Shown here: positions 46,400 to 57,928 of the stretch, piece after piece
How positions within the stretch are numbered: the first letter of the stretch is position 1
Layout of the letters: the number at the start of each line of letters is the position of its first letter
Source of the DNA: Cylicocyclus nassatus
Taxonomy: Eukaryota > Nematoda > Chromadorea > Rhabditida > Strongylidae
DNA: 64,000 nt
NCBI GenBank assembly: GCA_958299035.1
Contig: CATQJL010000112.1
Span: forward strand, 44,846,941 to 44,910,940
Reading direction: 5' to 3'
Program-made: the position numbers and the translations under genes
Notes under the pieces: model-generated
The model's database searches: none
Seen by the model: only the letters and a program-made list of their open reading frames with translations
What the model was told of the DNA's origin: nothing

Positions 46400-47740
46400 A
46401 GTTTTCACTGAGAGTTTCCAAGATCGTTATCTCTTTATCATCAGTAAAATCAAGCCATTAAAAAGGTCGACGTTTCGGCGTGAGAACTTGCATACTGTAT
46501 AGCCAAGAGTCAAGGAGTCGAGTGTAGAATGTTTTATGGCAGTTCTAACTTGTGAGATCTAATCGTGACAAGTAACTCGACTGCGTCCTTTGCATGCGGA
46601 AGCGTCAGAAGGACTTTAACCTGCTCAAACACAATTTATCGCTATAATCATCTCAAACACTTCGAGTACCTAAAAGCTGTCATATGAGTGCTTTAAGCAG
46701 AGCAAAACAGCCACTATCTGAAGCTTGTTGTTATGCCGATCGATATGGCTCTGCACCGAGTTTAACCAAATCGAATACGAATATGACATATTCAAATAAA
46801 TCCCGTTTTTTTGCTTATCGAGTCTCCAAATTGTGTTCGAAAATGGTATACACCAAGTCCCGAATTTTATGATATATAGAATATTTTCGAATATTTTACT
46901 AAAATGATCGATTTTCTATGCGATTCCGAACGAAGTATACTGCTAGCATTAGCACGCCCACGCCGTGCGCACCATCTTTGTAAGCATCAGAAAAAGTAGA
47001 AAAGGTTCGAATGCATTCTTACTTTTTTGGTATTCGATGCTTTCAATCGCTGAAAGAATCCGATAAGACTTTTGGGACAACCTGTTATATGCTTTTCGGT
47101 TCATCTTGTTCTTGGGGATCAACGATGGAAACTACACTTTAGTCCGAAGCGCATAAAAATTGCACAGGAAATTTGAGACTCGGAGTTTTCCATTTCCGAA
47201 TAAAATTCGAAACTCGGAAGACTTGATGATGACAAAAAGGGGTTTTGAATAATATTCGAAAACTCAAACAACCAGACGTGGTTGCGAGTGTTCGAATCAA
47301 ATTATTGGAAACCGTGGTTCCCAACAAATATTATTAGAATGTTTTGTTTAAATGTTACATTCGGAACCATTCCGAATGTAACATTTAAACATTATTAAAC
47401 TAATTCATTATTTGAATTAGTTTAGTTCAGCGCAGAGCCACATCCGAGCCGGGTATGTCAGCAAGTTTCAGATATGGTTGTTTTGAATATCCAAGTAAAT
47501 TATCTACATGTAAGTATTTAAACGATTTGACCGAATGTGTTTGATTCATTCATAGACTTGGCTGAAATTCCATCCTCAACGTTTGAATGTAACCAATATT
47601 CGTACGAAATTTTTGATTTTCGAATTTTCTCGGTATTCGTACATTCAAACTTTTTAAATTTCAAATTTAGTGGATAGTCGTTTACTCGATAATTTTTGAA
47701 TTTTGACTACTATTCGATATTCGTTACTAGCGACCCTACG
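46400..47740. other. AT-rich intergenic DNA
   Basis: No gene seen. 47345-47395 is a small palindrome (tgtttaaatgttacattcgg / ccgaatgtaacatttaaaca), and TTCGAATA-type satellite bits recur at 46880 and 47590-47725. Confidence 0.4.
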
Positions 47741-50700
47741 GCTCGCTAGTAAGTGGGCTGGGGCAGATACATTAATAATTGTCTGCGTGCATCTAAGAAT
47801 AGCAAGAGAATGAATTCCCATTTTTTCAACGATCTTTTTCGCAATGCAAGTAGTAGTAGAAGCAAGATCAGACTCTCAAGGAAACTTTTTACAGCGACTA
47901 ACTACCAAATCACATACGCTGTTCTTCTTGAAATAAAAAAAATACTCAACCCCAGCTCCTAAAAATGTAAATTGCCGGAGCAGTCATCTATGTAGAACAG
48001 CTGATTCAACCCGAAATTTAGGCTGACTTTCAGGAATGTGCGACGGCCGCAAACACATCGAGCTTCGCGATCATGCACAGTCCTATACTCTCCTTATAAT
48101 ACCTCGCGAAGTCATTTCTTGAAGCGAGACCAAAGTTCGCTCAAAGCTTTCTCCTGGACGATCTTAGCAAACATGTCCTGCCGCATGAAGCCTCTGGGCC
48201 TTCCTTCCCCTAAGACCAAGTTTCCCTCGCTTTTTCTGCTTTTAGGAGCATACGATTTTTTCGAAGTAGAAGCGCGAAGACCAAAAGTGGATATCAATTG
48301 AGCTTTTGTCTAATTTTCCATCAAACCTAAGAAATCCTTGGCAGAAAAGTTTCCTGCTTGAAGCACTTGGAACTTTCTTTCCTTCGAAACCAAGCTCCCT
48401 TTCCTTTTTTGCTAAGGGGGGCAGAAGTATGATTTCGGCGAAGTAAAAGCGGCCCAAGTGGGTTTCAAGCGATATTTCTGATAAGTTAGCATTCTTGCCA
48501 CATAAGCCCTCGGGACCTTCCTTCCCTCGAAACCAAATTTGCTTTGCTTCTTCATTATAGGAGGCAGAGGTATGATTTCTGCGAAGTAAAAGCGGCCAAA
48601 AGTGGATCAAGCGAGCTTTTGAAATTCCTAGCAGAAATGCACTGCCGCATGAAGCCCTTAGGCCTTCCTTCCCTCGAGACCAAGCTCTCGCTTTGCTCCT
48701 TTGTTATAGGAAGCAGAGGTATGATTTCTGCGAAGTAAAAGCGGTAAAAAGTGGACTTCAAGCGAGCTTCTGTATAATTTAGCATTGAAGCTGAGAAATT
48801 ATCAACAGAAACGCACTGCCGCATAAAGCTGCTGCAGCTACCCTCCCTTCAAGAACAATCCTCCTCTGCTCAATTTTTTAAGGCAGAAGTACGATTTTCG
48901 CGAAGTAGAAGCGGCCAAAATGGATTCCAAGCATGTTTTTGTGAGAAGCCTGAAACCCAAAGAATTATACCAAAAATGACTGCGGTATGAACTCATTAAG
49001 TCTTTTTTAACCTTAAGACAAGCTCCCTCTGCTGTGTTGTTTTTATTGGCAAAAGTAGAATTTCCACGAAGTAGAAGCAGCCAAAACAGATGTTCAGCAG
49101 TTCCTGTGAAATTTTACATTGAAATGATACAAACTGAAACTCATGCTGATTTTCAGGAACTGTGTCATGTTTTAAAAAGCTTCCAGTACCTGAATAACCC
49201 AAACATGTAAACTTTTCAAAGCGGCTTTGACCAAATTTCGTAAAGTGTCCCCGAACAACAACGTAGAGCTTTGCATGATAGCAAAGATCGGTGAGTATAC
49301 CATTGCTTATGTAGAGCTCTCTCAGTTCTCTAACTTCTTTTGAACGCTTTTCCGCAATCATACGTTAGCTTTTGATTCCCTGTAGCGATTCTGAAAAATA
49401 TGGAGTCGTTCACTGGATGAAGGAACCTTATGGAATCCTTCTCAGGCAATGGCCGCACACACCGACCATCGCAATCATGCGCCACTCTACATTTTGATAA
49501 TGTCTCCCAATACATGAGGTCATTTCTTAGGGTGCCTTCATACCGCGCCGGGAGCTGCCGCTAGCAGCTCGTAGCAACCGCTGGCAGCCGGTAACAGCCG
49601 CTAGCAACCCGTAGCAGCCCGCAGTAGCCGCCAGCAGCCCGTAGCCGCCGCTGGCCGCTTTTGTCATAGAAGCGCAAAATCATCAAATTCTTGCTGTTTT
49701 AAGCGCAAACGCTGACGCTTTCCATCTTCCGCGTTTTTCCTCCCTTTGCGGCTAATTTACAGTTCCACTTTCACACATTACAAAGTTATTTAAGATAAGC
49801 ACCGGCCAAGGATATACTTGAAGCAGAACCATGCATAAAAAATAAACACTGCAAAAACTGGACGCATCCAAAGTCAGACGATCACACCGCAAAGGAACTT
49901 TGGCGAAATATGGTTCAACTGCGAAAGAGAAACTGAGCACCAATAGGATAACCAATCTACGGCAACAAGATAACAGCAATGGCCACAAGTATGATATAAG
50001 AGATCGAATTGCCAACAGGGAGAAAAAAGCGTGGAAGATGGAAAGCGTGGGCGTTTGTGCTTGGAATAGCAAGAATTTGATGATTTTGCGCTTCTGTGAC
50101 AAAGCGGCCAGCTGCGGCTACGGGCTGCTATGAAGGCACCCTTATAGCGATACTAAAGCTCGCTGAAACTTTCCATTGGATAATCTAGCAAAAAGGTCCT
50201 GCTGTGAAGCCCATGGCTCTATCCTTCTTTTGAGACCAGCCTCCTTCGCTTTTCTGCTTTTGGGTGCACAAGCATAATTTTCGCGAAGTAGGCGCGGTAT
50301 AAAGGGTTTTCGAGGATTTTTTTTATAACTTAGCCTTGAAAACAAGGAATCGTTCGGAAAAATGTCCTGCGGCAGTAGCGACCCTAGGGGTCGCTAGTAA
50401 GTGAGTTAGGGCAGATACACTGATAACTATTTGCTGCAACTAAAATGACAAGGAAATGGACTTCCATTTTCTCAACGATTTTTGGCGAAACGTAAGTATG
50501 AGTGGTAAGAGTAAAATCATGCTCTCAAGCAAACTTTTTACAGTGATAACTTTCAAATCATCTACGGTGTTCTTCTTGCAGAGCTCCTTTACTTTTCTGC
50601 TTTTGAGAGCACAAAAATTTTTGCTTGAAGTGGATTTTAAGGTTTTTTTTAATAATTTAGCCTTGAAAACAAAGAATTCTTAACAAAAGTCCTGCGGCAG

Positions 50701-51830
50701 TAGGCTACCCTACGGGCCGCTAGCAAGTGGGTTGGGGCAGATACATTGATAACTGTCTGCGCAACTAAAAATAGCAAGAGAATGAATTCCCATTTTCTCA
50801 CCGATCTTTTTCGCAATGCAAGTAGTAGTAGAAGCAAGGTCAGGCTCATTTCAAAGTTTTATTTCAAGATCATTTCCATTTTCTCAACGCTTGGCGCAAC
50901 GTAAGTACGTAGTAGGAGAAGTAAGATTATGCTCTCAAGGAAACTTTTCACAGTGAGTAACTCTTAAATCATCTACGCTGTTCTTCTTGCAACTACTTTA
51001 CCCAGATACCACAGCTACTCAACATGAAGACTACCTCAGCAGTCGTCTGTGTAGAACACCTGATTCAACCCGAAACTCAGGCTGACACTCAGGAATTGTG
51101 AAACGGCCGCTAACACACCGAGCTTCGCGATCATGCATAGGCCTATACTCTCCTTATAACGTCTCGCCAAGAAACGGTCATTTCTTGTAGCGAGACCAAA
51201 GTTCGCTCAAAGCTCTTTTTCTTAAACAATCCTAGCAAAAATGTCCTGTCGCATGAGCCCTCTGGGTATTCAAGAGTGAATTTTAAGCGAGCTTCTGCAT
51301 GATTTAGCATTGAAACTGAAAAGTCCTCAGCCTAAATGCGCTGCCGAATAAAGTCCTTGAAGCTTTCCTTTCTTCGAGACTTATGCTTTTTAAAGCAGAA
51401 GTACGTTTTTCGCAAGATAAAAGCGGCCAAGCTGAATTTCAAGCCCTTCTTGTGACATTCAGCACTGAAACCTAGGAAATTATATCAAAAATGTACTGCC
51501 GCGTGAACACTAGGTCTTTTCTTCCATTAAGACAAGCTCCCTCTGCTGTGTTTTTATTGGCAAAAGTAGGGATTTCACAAAGTAGAGGCCGCCAAAAACA
51601 AATGCAGCAAGTTTCTGTGAACTTTCACATTAAAATCTAGTTGGAAGAAATGTGTTTTCGAGTGAACATGTTGGGTCTTTCCTTCCAGCAGACCGAGCTC
51701 CCTCTGCTCATTTGTTTTCAGAGGCAACAACAATATTTACACAGTGTAAAAGCATCCAAAAGTAAGTATTTAACAGGTTTTTGTGAGATTCAGCATTTAA
51801 TCCTAGAAATTTAGCAAGAGTTCCTAGAAA
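47741..51830. repeat. Field of degenerate tandem repeats interrupted by a MITE
   Basis: A unit of about 145-180 bases recurs, recognisable by gcgaagtaaaagcggcc, actgccgcatgaagcc and ccttccctcgagaccaag. Clear copies start near 48261, 48438, 48581, 48731, 48902, 49066, 50285, 51414, 51580 and 51745. A second motif, gctagtaagtg-ggttggggcagatac, occurs at 47748, 50395 and 50720, and a long block (47753-48130) recurs at 50725-51200. The short frames differ from copy to copy and carry stops, so this is not a coding array. Confidence 0.7.
49530..50141. mobile_element. PIF/Harbinger-like palindromic MITE, 612 bp
   Basis: Ends gggtgccttcatacc and, read back, gggtgccttcatagc, with TTA on both sides (49527-49529, 50142-50144). 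Inverted similarity runs inward (gaagcgcaaaatcatcaaat on the left, its complement at 50075-50095). The left arm is a run of degenerate agcagccgct units. It is inserted in the degenerate tandem repeat field. Confidence 0.65.
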
Positions 51831-52890
51831 TTTAGAAGAATGTACTACCGCATGAATCGACTGATTCTTTTCTTCCAACGAGACGTAGCTCTCCCTGTTT
51901 TTTCTATTTCCAGAGGCAAAAACAATATTTTCAAAAAGTACACTCCACGTAAAATTGATAGGTTATATTATCTTACCCTAACCTTCATATTGTTCAAAAT
52001 CATAATGTGCTTTTTGAAAACTAATGATTGTAAGAAGTTAGGCAGGATAGGAAGCAAAATGGGCGACAGTTTTCCACATTATGATAGCAACTGGGGGTCA
52101 GACATTTGCACTATTCGGTAGTCTGGAATCAATACTTCGTTGTTGTTTGGCTCTGTACATGAACGACTTGATCCCTTCTTTGCTTGTTTATGAATGAGGA
52201 GGTGATCTTTGACGACTGTTGCCCATATTTGCACTTTCCATGCGGAGCAAGCTCTATAATATGCACTTAAAGTGGAAACTAACTAGGAGCGCCGTCAACT
52301 CTACGTCGCTGTTATGCAAACTATGTGGATCCTCCTAGAGTGCATGCGCTCCCCAGTGCTCTCTCGGCGCTTCTCAGCACATCCGTGTTAGTTCATGTAT
52401 CGCAGTTATATTTCGTCGCCGCATAATCTGGACTGCCCTCGTTGTCGCGAATCTGCTGTTAACACTGTAAGAGAATACAACGGTAGAGCATATGGGGGAG
52501 GAGAGTACTCTCGTCGCATCGCTTTGGCAGTTACCAAAAGATATTATAGTAAGATTTGCAATTTATTTCAATTTCCAAAGCTACGATATTCGCATATAAT
52601 GAATTTTCAAATTTTTCGAAGTATAGTGGAAGCGAGTACTACATGTGGTTATATTTCGCAACAATACTAAATCTCCAGACTCCGCGCATTTCATTCAAGC
52701 CACTGTAAGCCAAACGGGACGACCTCAGATCTGAAATCCCGCCGCAAAATGTACTTTACAAACTATTCTTTGAAATTTTGAGTTCGTAACGCTGAGGTAA
52801 ATTTAATGTGATTAGCAAACACTTTGGATCCCCTCTTCCGAATAAGGTTATGTGTAAGCAAAACATTTTCTGATTTTTTAGATTTGATGC

Positions 52891-52915
52891 GGTTTTCCAG
52901 ACTATATTATTTAAA
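52891..52915 (+). promoter_or_regulatory. Candidate spliced-leader acceptor before the DXO-like ATG
   Basis: ggttttccag ends at 52900, 15 bases before the ATG at 52916, with no upstream in-frame coding. It supports this start as the first codon. Confidence 0.45.
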
Positions 52916-55375
52916 ATGGACCAAAATGTACTGGCTCGAATTTGTACCAGGAGTAATCGCATAAAAAAGGATATCGAGCTGAAGTCTGCACAAGCAAAGT
53001 TTGAAACTCCGCAAAGGATTGGCGAGTACAGTGTACAAAACTTCAAAGCTTTGAATACGCATTCTTCCTTTACCAGCGGTTTCGCAGGTGACTTGCAACC
53101 GAGATCTCATACCAGCCAGAGCAAGATACTTGTATGGTGAAGAAACCTTGATTAATGGGAAAAACGTAATGATGGATCTGAATCAAGGATTCGACGTATT
53201 CATGCAGAAGGAGGAAGATAGAGAAAAAACAGAGAAAAATTTTGAACTCAAAGTAGTTTTTTCATGGGATCGGAGAGTCCAGTTATTTGATTTCATCCCA
53301 TTGTAGGCTAGCGAAAGACTTGATAATTTTTGGAAATGGATTATTATGCGAGCACCGAAGGGGAGCTCTGTCAAAAAGGTGCGTACTATATGAGTTCAAC
53401 CGCAAAATTATTGAACGCCTGCCTAGGTGCTTCATGAGGCTGACGTTGTATGCTGTTATGGGCTACTGAAACGGGTAGGAACCACGCCATTCAGCAGTAT
53501 GAATGCTTGGGAATTTTCTGCTGTCTGTTTCGATGATGTAATTTTCCTCTGTGAAGAGGAACTTTATGACACCTGCCACACCATGTCAGAAGAAAAAGCG
53601 CGTTCGTCGTATTTTGAGCTCAAGTTCAAACAGTACATGGTAGTAGAAGAAAAAAGCGTAAGTTTATCCTCATTGCGATAAAATAATTTTCAACTCAAAT
53701 TCTTATCGTAACATCTTTGATATCTCCTATATTAGGTTGTAAAAACGGAAAATGATGTCGCATCGTGTTTTATCATGCAATATCGCAGCAGGATGCGCAC
53801 GAAAGTAAGTAAGTAGGGTATCCACCGACAGATCAAAGCTCTACAACATGAAGCGCGAACCTTCGCACCAGGTTTGATTTGCGTGAAGTTTGGAGCCAAA
53901 TTTCACAAGGCAGTAAAGGTCAAAAAAATCGAAAAAAATCGTATCTCCGTTCAGGAAAGTCCTGGGAACCCCTAACTTGCTCACACATGGACTCAATATA
54001 TGAGATACTCGTATATTTTCGCGGTTTTTCCATGGTTGAAAATTGAGAAAACGAGATCCAGCATTTTGCCAAAACAATCTTAAGCTTCGCTCACATGTGT
54101 GATAATATAGTATGAACCTTTAGGAGTATAATGTTTGTTTTCAGCTGTAGACAGGAGCTAGTTATCGAGAAAAATCAAGTTATTTGCAAAAAACCCGAAA
54201 AACACGACGACTTCGTACTTTTGACCTATTTTTGTTTGTTGTATTGTAGCCATGGAAAAATACCACAAACTATACAACTGAATGTCTACTGCGGAGAGTA
54301 CATGCCTGTCCAAATTGGAGATCCCTAAAACGTCTAAGAACGGAGATACGATTTTTCGGGCATCTGAAATGTTTTATATTTTGGATTCGAACTCCAAATG
54401 GAGTACGATTTCCGCTATCTTGTAGAGCTTGTTTTGCTCTAACAAATGATACCCCACTCGCTATTTTTTGTGGTTATTCTGTCGCGGTAGAGTGCCATGC
54501 GACATTATTTTCCGGGCAGCCTAATAGATAACGAAGTGTGAAATGTTATCTCGGTCGAAAGTTGATATCAATCACATAAAGGTGACACTTAAAGTAGATT
54601 ATCACGCTTTATAAGTTCTTCAGTCTTCTTGAAAAGCCATTGACTGTAAGATCCTATCTATGAGCTGTTCCTCTTTGTTCAGGGAGAACCAAATACCGAT
54701 GAAGTGGTCACCCGCGAAAAGTACGTAGTGGTTCTTAGTTCGGTCTTGGAACAAATATCCGGAAAATCCTTGAAGTTGGTCTATATCGGAGGGGTTGACG
54801 CAATCACAGCAGGTTATTTACATCTCCTGACTTGACTGTTTTGCTCAGAAGAAACTTGCAGTTCTGCTATAGAAGGAGAAATGGTGGAGTTGAGTACTCG
54901 TCGTAAGGATAAATCAAATCACTTTTATAAGAATCTCTGTTGTTATCTGCAGTTTTTGCTAATGGGTATCCGCGATCTTTATTTGGGGTATCGCACGGAT
55001 GATGGAATTGTTGAAAAAGTAAGACACAATCTGTCTACTCATTGAAGATGTTCGCCCATCCAGGTTGAGCACGTGTGCGCAGACTCTCTTCGTGAGGGCT
55101 ACGAACGGCATGCAAAAATATGCGTGCATCTTCTTGCAAACGTGCTAAGCACGGTAAGTTGGTCTGACAGATAAAGAATTTTGACTTCCTACTTTGACTG
55201 GACTTTTTTTCACGAACAAATGGATCAGGTGCGCTCAGTGTTGAAGCATGATGGGGAAGCTTGCATCGTTCGCTACGTAGGCAGTAGCTTTGAAGTTACA
55301 ATCCATCCAGCTACATTGACCGACGTAGATTTTTTTACAAATACTAAGTTCAGGGAGCATTTCAACTTGCATTGA
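52916..55375 (+). CDS. DXO/Rai1-family protein (decapping exonuclease fold), 8 exons, altered active site
   Basis: Exons: 52916-53032, 53088-53252, 53307-53378, 53427-53657, 54683-54812, 54849-55018, 55064-55153, 55229-55375; phases agree, giving 373 residues. Family marks in order: RIGEYS (35-39), MDLNQGF (about 61-67), the segment after DVVCCYGLL (124-132), FLCEEE (158-163), SYFELKFKQYM (181-190), GGVDA (231-235), VELST (251-255), HFYKN and YLQ (Q273). DXO/Rai1 enzymes remove incomplete or non-canonical 5' caps and degrade the RNA. The canonical acid in G-x-E-h-D is Gly232, and the canonical Lys in E-L-K is Ser254; Asp234, Glu252 and Gln273 are kept. Activity is therefore doubtful. The 36-base intron 54813-54848 is unusually short. 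Nematodes are known to have several DXO paralogues, so this is probably a diverged family member. Confidence 0.88.
53732..54524. mobile_element. Mariner-type foldback MITE in DXO-like intron 4, 793 bp
   Basis: Ends ttaggttgtaaaaacgg and, read back, ttaggctgcccggaaaa, followed by aatgatgtcgcat on the left and aataatgtcgcat on the right; TA flanks (53730-53731, 54525-54526). Inner inverted blocks include gggtatc / gataccc and agctctacaa / ttgtagagct. It carries an open 69-base segment bounded by ttag and gtaagt. Confidence 0.75.
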
Positions 55376-56045
55376 AACGCCTTCTGCTTTTAAATTAATT
55401 GATTTGATTTCATGTCTTTGTTCTTTTCTGTTATTTTCCTCCGCGAATTTTTTACATGATATCCATTCCTTTCCGTAGGCATCGCGCTCATCTTTCGAAA
55501 CCTTCTGCTTTTTGCTACTGTGTTCGAAATGAAGTTTTTCACTATTAAAACCGTGCGCATCACAAGCTGCACTTTGCTGCTCTATCGTTGTTACTCCTTT
55601 GTTTATGTCTTTTCCTTGCCGAAAAAGTCTGGTAGCCAATGCGCGGAGCACTTTCGCGTGAAAGTGAAAGAGAACAGCAATGGCTGCAATGAAGAAGGCA
55701 TTGTTACCAAGTTCAGCCGCGCATTGTGTATGATGTGCATTGCTTCGCCTAATATGGTGAAATGATTGGGGTAAAGGGTCCAGACGTGTAGGCATCATCA
55801 ACCGCTCGGACTGGCCGTGTTTGCGACATCCGCGAAGTGGCTCGTCATGCAGTAGCCATTAAGATGTTAAGGGCCTAGAGCTTTGGAACAAAAATGAATC
55901 AGTTTCAAGCGTTTGAAAAGGGGTTATGCCAAAACATAAGCTATTAACAAAAGAGTTTCAATATTCACCTTCAACGACATAAAAACTCAACAGTAATTGG
56001 GGACTTCTCATAATCTCTAATATGTTCGATCACATTCTAACAAGG
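55376..56045. other. Downstream of the DXO-like gene
   Basis: A 188-codon minus frame (55235-55801) overlaps the last DXO-like exon antisense. It has no family resemblance and is treated as a shadow. No polyadenylation signal was found close to the stop codon. Confidence 0.4.
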
Positions 56046-57006
56046 AAGAGTTTCCAAGTCAGCTCGGTCACCCAGATGTATCATACATCACCGTAACGGG
56101 CTTAAAATGCTGATTCCAAATCCGCTTTCCTATTCCGCGGAACGGAACTATGAAAGAAGTTATGAGGGTTCGAAATTTGAATTTGTTAGGTTTGAAGTGG
56201 CTTATAAAAATTTCACACCACTTAAGACTTGACAAAAGTAAGTACACACTTTTCAATCGTCAGTATCTCTCTTCCCAATGGGTCTTTGTTGGCCACTCAA
56301 GTGCCATTCTGTAGAGCGAGGTTCAACTTAGATATTCAGTGCTGATCGAATCACCGATCCTTCGTTACTGTAGGATTACGGTAAGAACTTCCAGCATGCG
56401 AATCCATTGCGAAATATGCCGTCCGACAAAATTTTTTCAAAAATTTTGAATAATCGTGTACTAGGGTTTTCGCGCACGATTCCATTACTCAACTTTTTAC
56501 GTGTGTTTTTAGCTTTTTTGACGGTGTAGTCACATTTCTGACAAATGCTGGAAATTCATTATCACGGTTTAGCTGGGATAACCTTGGAAAGAAGCATCAC
56601 AGTGAAGTGAAAGTTTCATATTCGAAATAAGCGGCTTCAGTTACCATAGTATAAGAGTTTTTGGCTTGTCTGGTTTTGTTCCGAGGAGAATATGGCCTCC
56701 AGTGGCTAAAATCCTTGTCGGAATTCCTACCGTAATCTAATGAAAAGAGATCGGATTTCGTCAATACCGTAAATCTAACAATAAGTCGAAGCCTTCTCTA
56801 CAGAACGGTACTTGAATGGCGGAAAAAGACACAAGAGATTTAAACGATTGAAAAGTACTTACTTTTGGGACATCCTGTATATGCTGATAACTTTTTGTAG
56901 ATTTGTTCCGCAGAAACCAAAAGCAGATTTAGAATAGGCGTTCTAAGCCCGTTACGTTGATATATGATTCATCCGGGTTGGCCGAGCTGACTTGGGAACT
57001 CTTCCT
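56046..57006. mobile_element. Long-TIR element with another element nested in it
   Basis: Ends gaagagtttccaagtcagc and, read back, gaagagttcccaagtcagc. The inverted similarity extends about 80 bases to gtaacgggctt and the 'cgctgattccaaat' motif. The interior is almost entirely the nested element 56231-56877. Confidence 0.7.
56231..56877. mobile_element. 'caggatgtccc' Tc1/mariner-type MITE nested in the long-TIR element
   Basis: The right end, read back, is caggatgtcccaaaagtaag; the left begins gacaaaagtaagtacacac, so the outermost left bases are lost or changed. The interior (tgtagagcgaggttcaactta, split as tgtagagcgaggttc and aactta) matches the element at 37624-38304. Confidence 0.65.
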
Positions 57007-57928
57007 TGTAAGTTCAGTGATCATAACCAGTCTCCAAAAAGCCATCTACGCGATGTAGCATTTCATCCTCCTTCCACTGGTTATAAACCCATCGCAGCAC
57101 ATTCAATGAGCTTTTGGAAAACTACCAAAATCTACGACGCATGCTTTCTGAGATGGTCAAATTTCACAATTTTTCAAACTTTGTGTATCTTCGAAGGAGT
57201 CCAAGTAACGGATGGTAAAGCAAATCCTACAGAAAATGATATTCTCCTTTACTCGCCGTAATTTTTTTGAAAATTTCAGACTAGAACCAGCCGATTTCGT
57301 CGCCGTCTGACGTAGCCTACGTCAGACGCAAACGCATCAAATACTAATAAATCTTCAATTTGAAACTTCCTAGACCGCACTTTGATTTAACACTAATTTT
57401 CGCACTGATAAGAGGACGGATTTGAAGTATCAAGTCTTAAATTTTCCGGGCACAGCCCGGGGCGCTTTCAAAAACATGAATTATGACGATTCCATCTCCG
57501 AAGACGTCATGAATCGGAAACAAGAACTACTGGGAGAAGAGGAGGAAAAGCTGCATCGAATGACACCTGAGCTGCTCGCCGTTCGATGTTCTACGAGCTT
57601 TGAGTTGACCAAGTATGGAAATTGGTAACATAAAACGAAATGCCATAAAAAAATTATGACGAGTTGTGGAGAGAAGAATGAATTGTTTCGTATCCTATGG
57701 AGACTATAGAAATCCAGAAAAATTGTGTGGACCATCTTGAAAGCAGGGGTTTCAGATTTTGGTAGTTTTCCGAGAGCTCATTGACAGTGCTGCAATAAAA
57801 ATAAAAAAAATAAAAGATGAAATGCTGCATTGAATCCTACCATAAAATCTCTGTTCCACGAAATGTGGCATTTATTTGAAAAAAGGGACAATATTTTAAC
57901 CATATATATCACGATTCAACTAAGGAAT
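57007..57928. mobile_element. Degenerate relative of the mariner-type MITE at 6496
   Basis: Segments such as gaaggagtccaagtaac (57196), taccaaaatctacgac (57123) and atgaatcggaaacaa (57510) match 6735, 6652 and 7052 in order. The terminal repeats were not recovered. The frame at 57422-57628 is the counterpart of a broken frame in that MITE, so it is not a gene. Confidence 0.5.

Noticed and set aside
48261..49110. Regularly spaced similar segments as possible exons of a repeat protein
   Set aside because: Frames differ between copies, stops are frequent and spacing varies; no consistent splice sites.
53033..53140. Uninterrupted frame of exon 1 continuing to 53140
   Set aside because: A 55-base intron (gtacaa...cgcag, 53033-53087) gives a product that matches the DXO family better; reading through ends in a non-family sequence.
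53736..53804. Initially taken as an exon (23 residues) of the DXO-like gene
   Set aside because: It lies wholly inside a TIR element, and removing it restores the family spacing between the QYM motif and the G-x-x-h-D motif. Kept only as a possible exonisation event.
55235..55801. 188-codon minus frame
   Set aside because: Antisense to the last DXO-like exon and of atypical composition; treated as a shadow.
57422..57628. Acidic 68-codon frame (KQELLGEEEEKLHRM)
   Set aside because: It corresponds to a broken frame in the mariner-type element at 6496, so it is repeat-derived.
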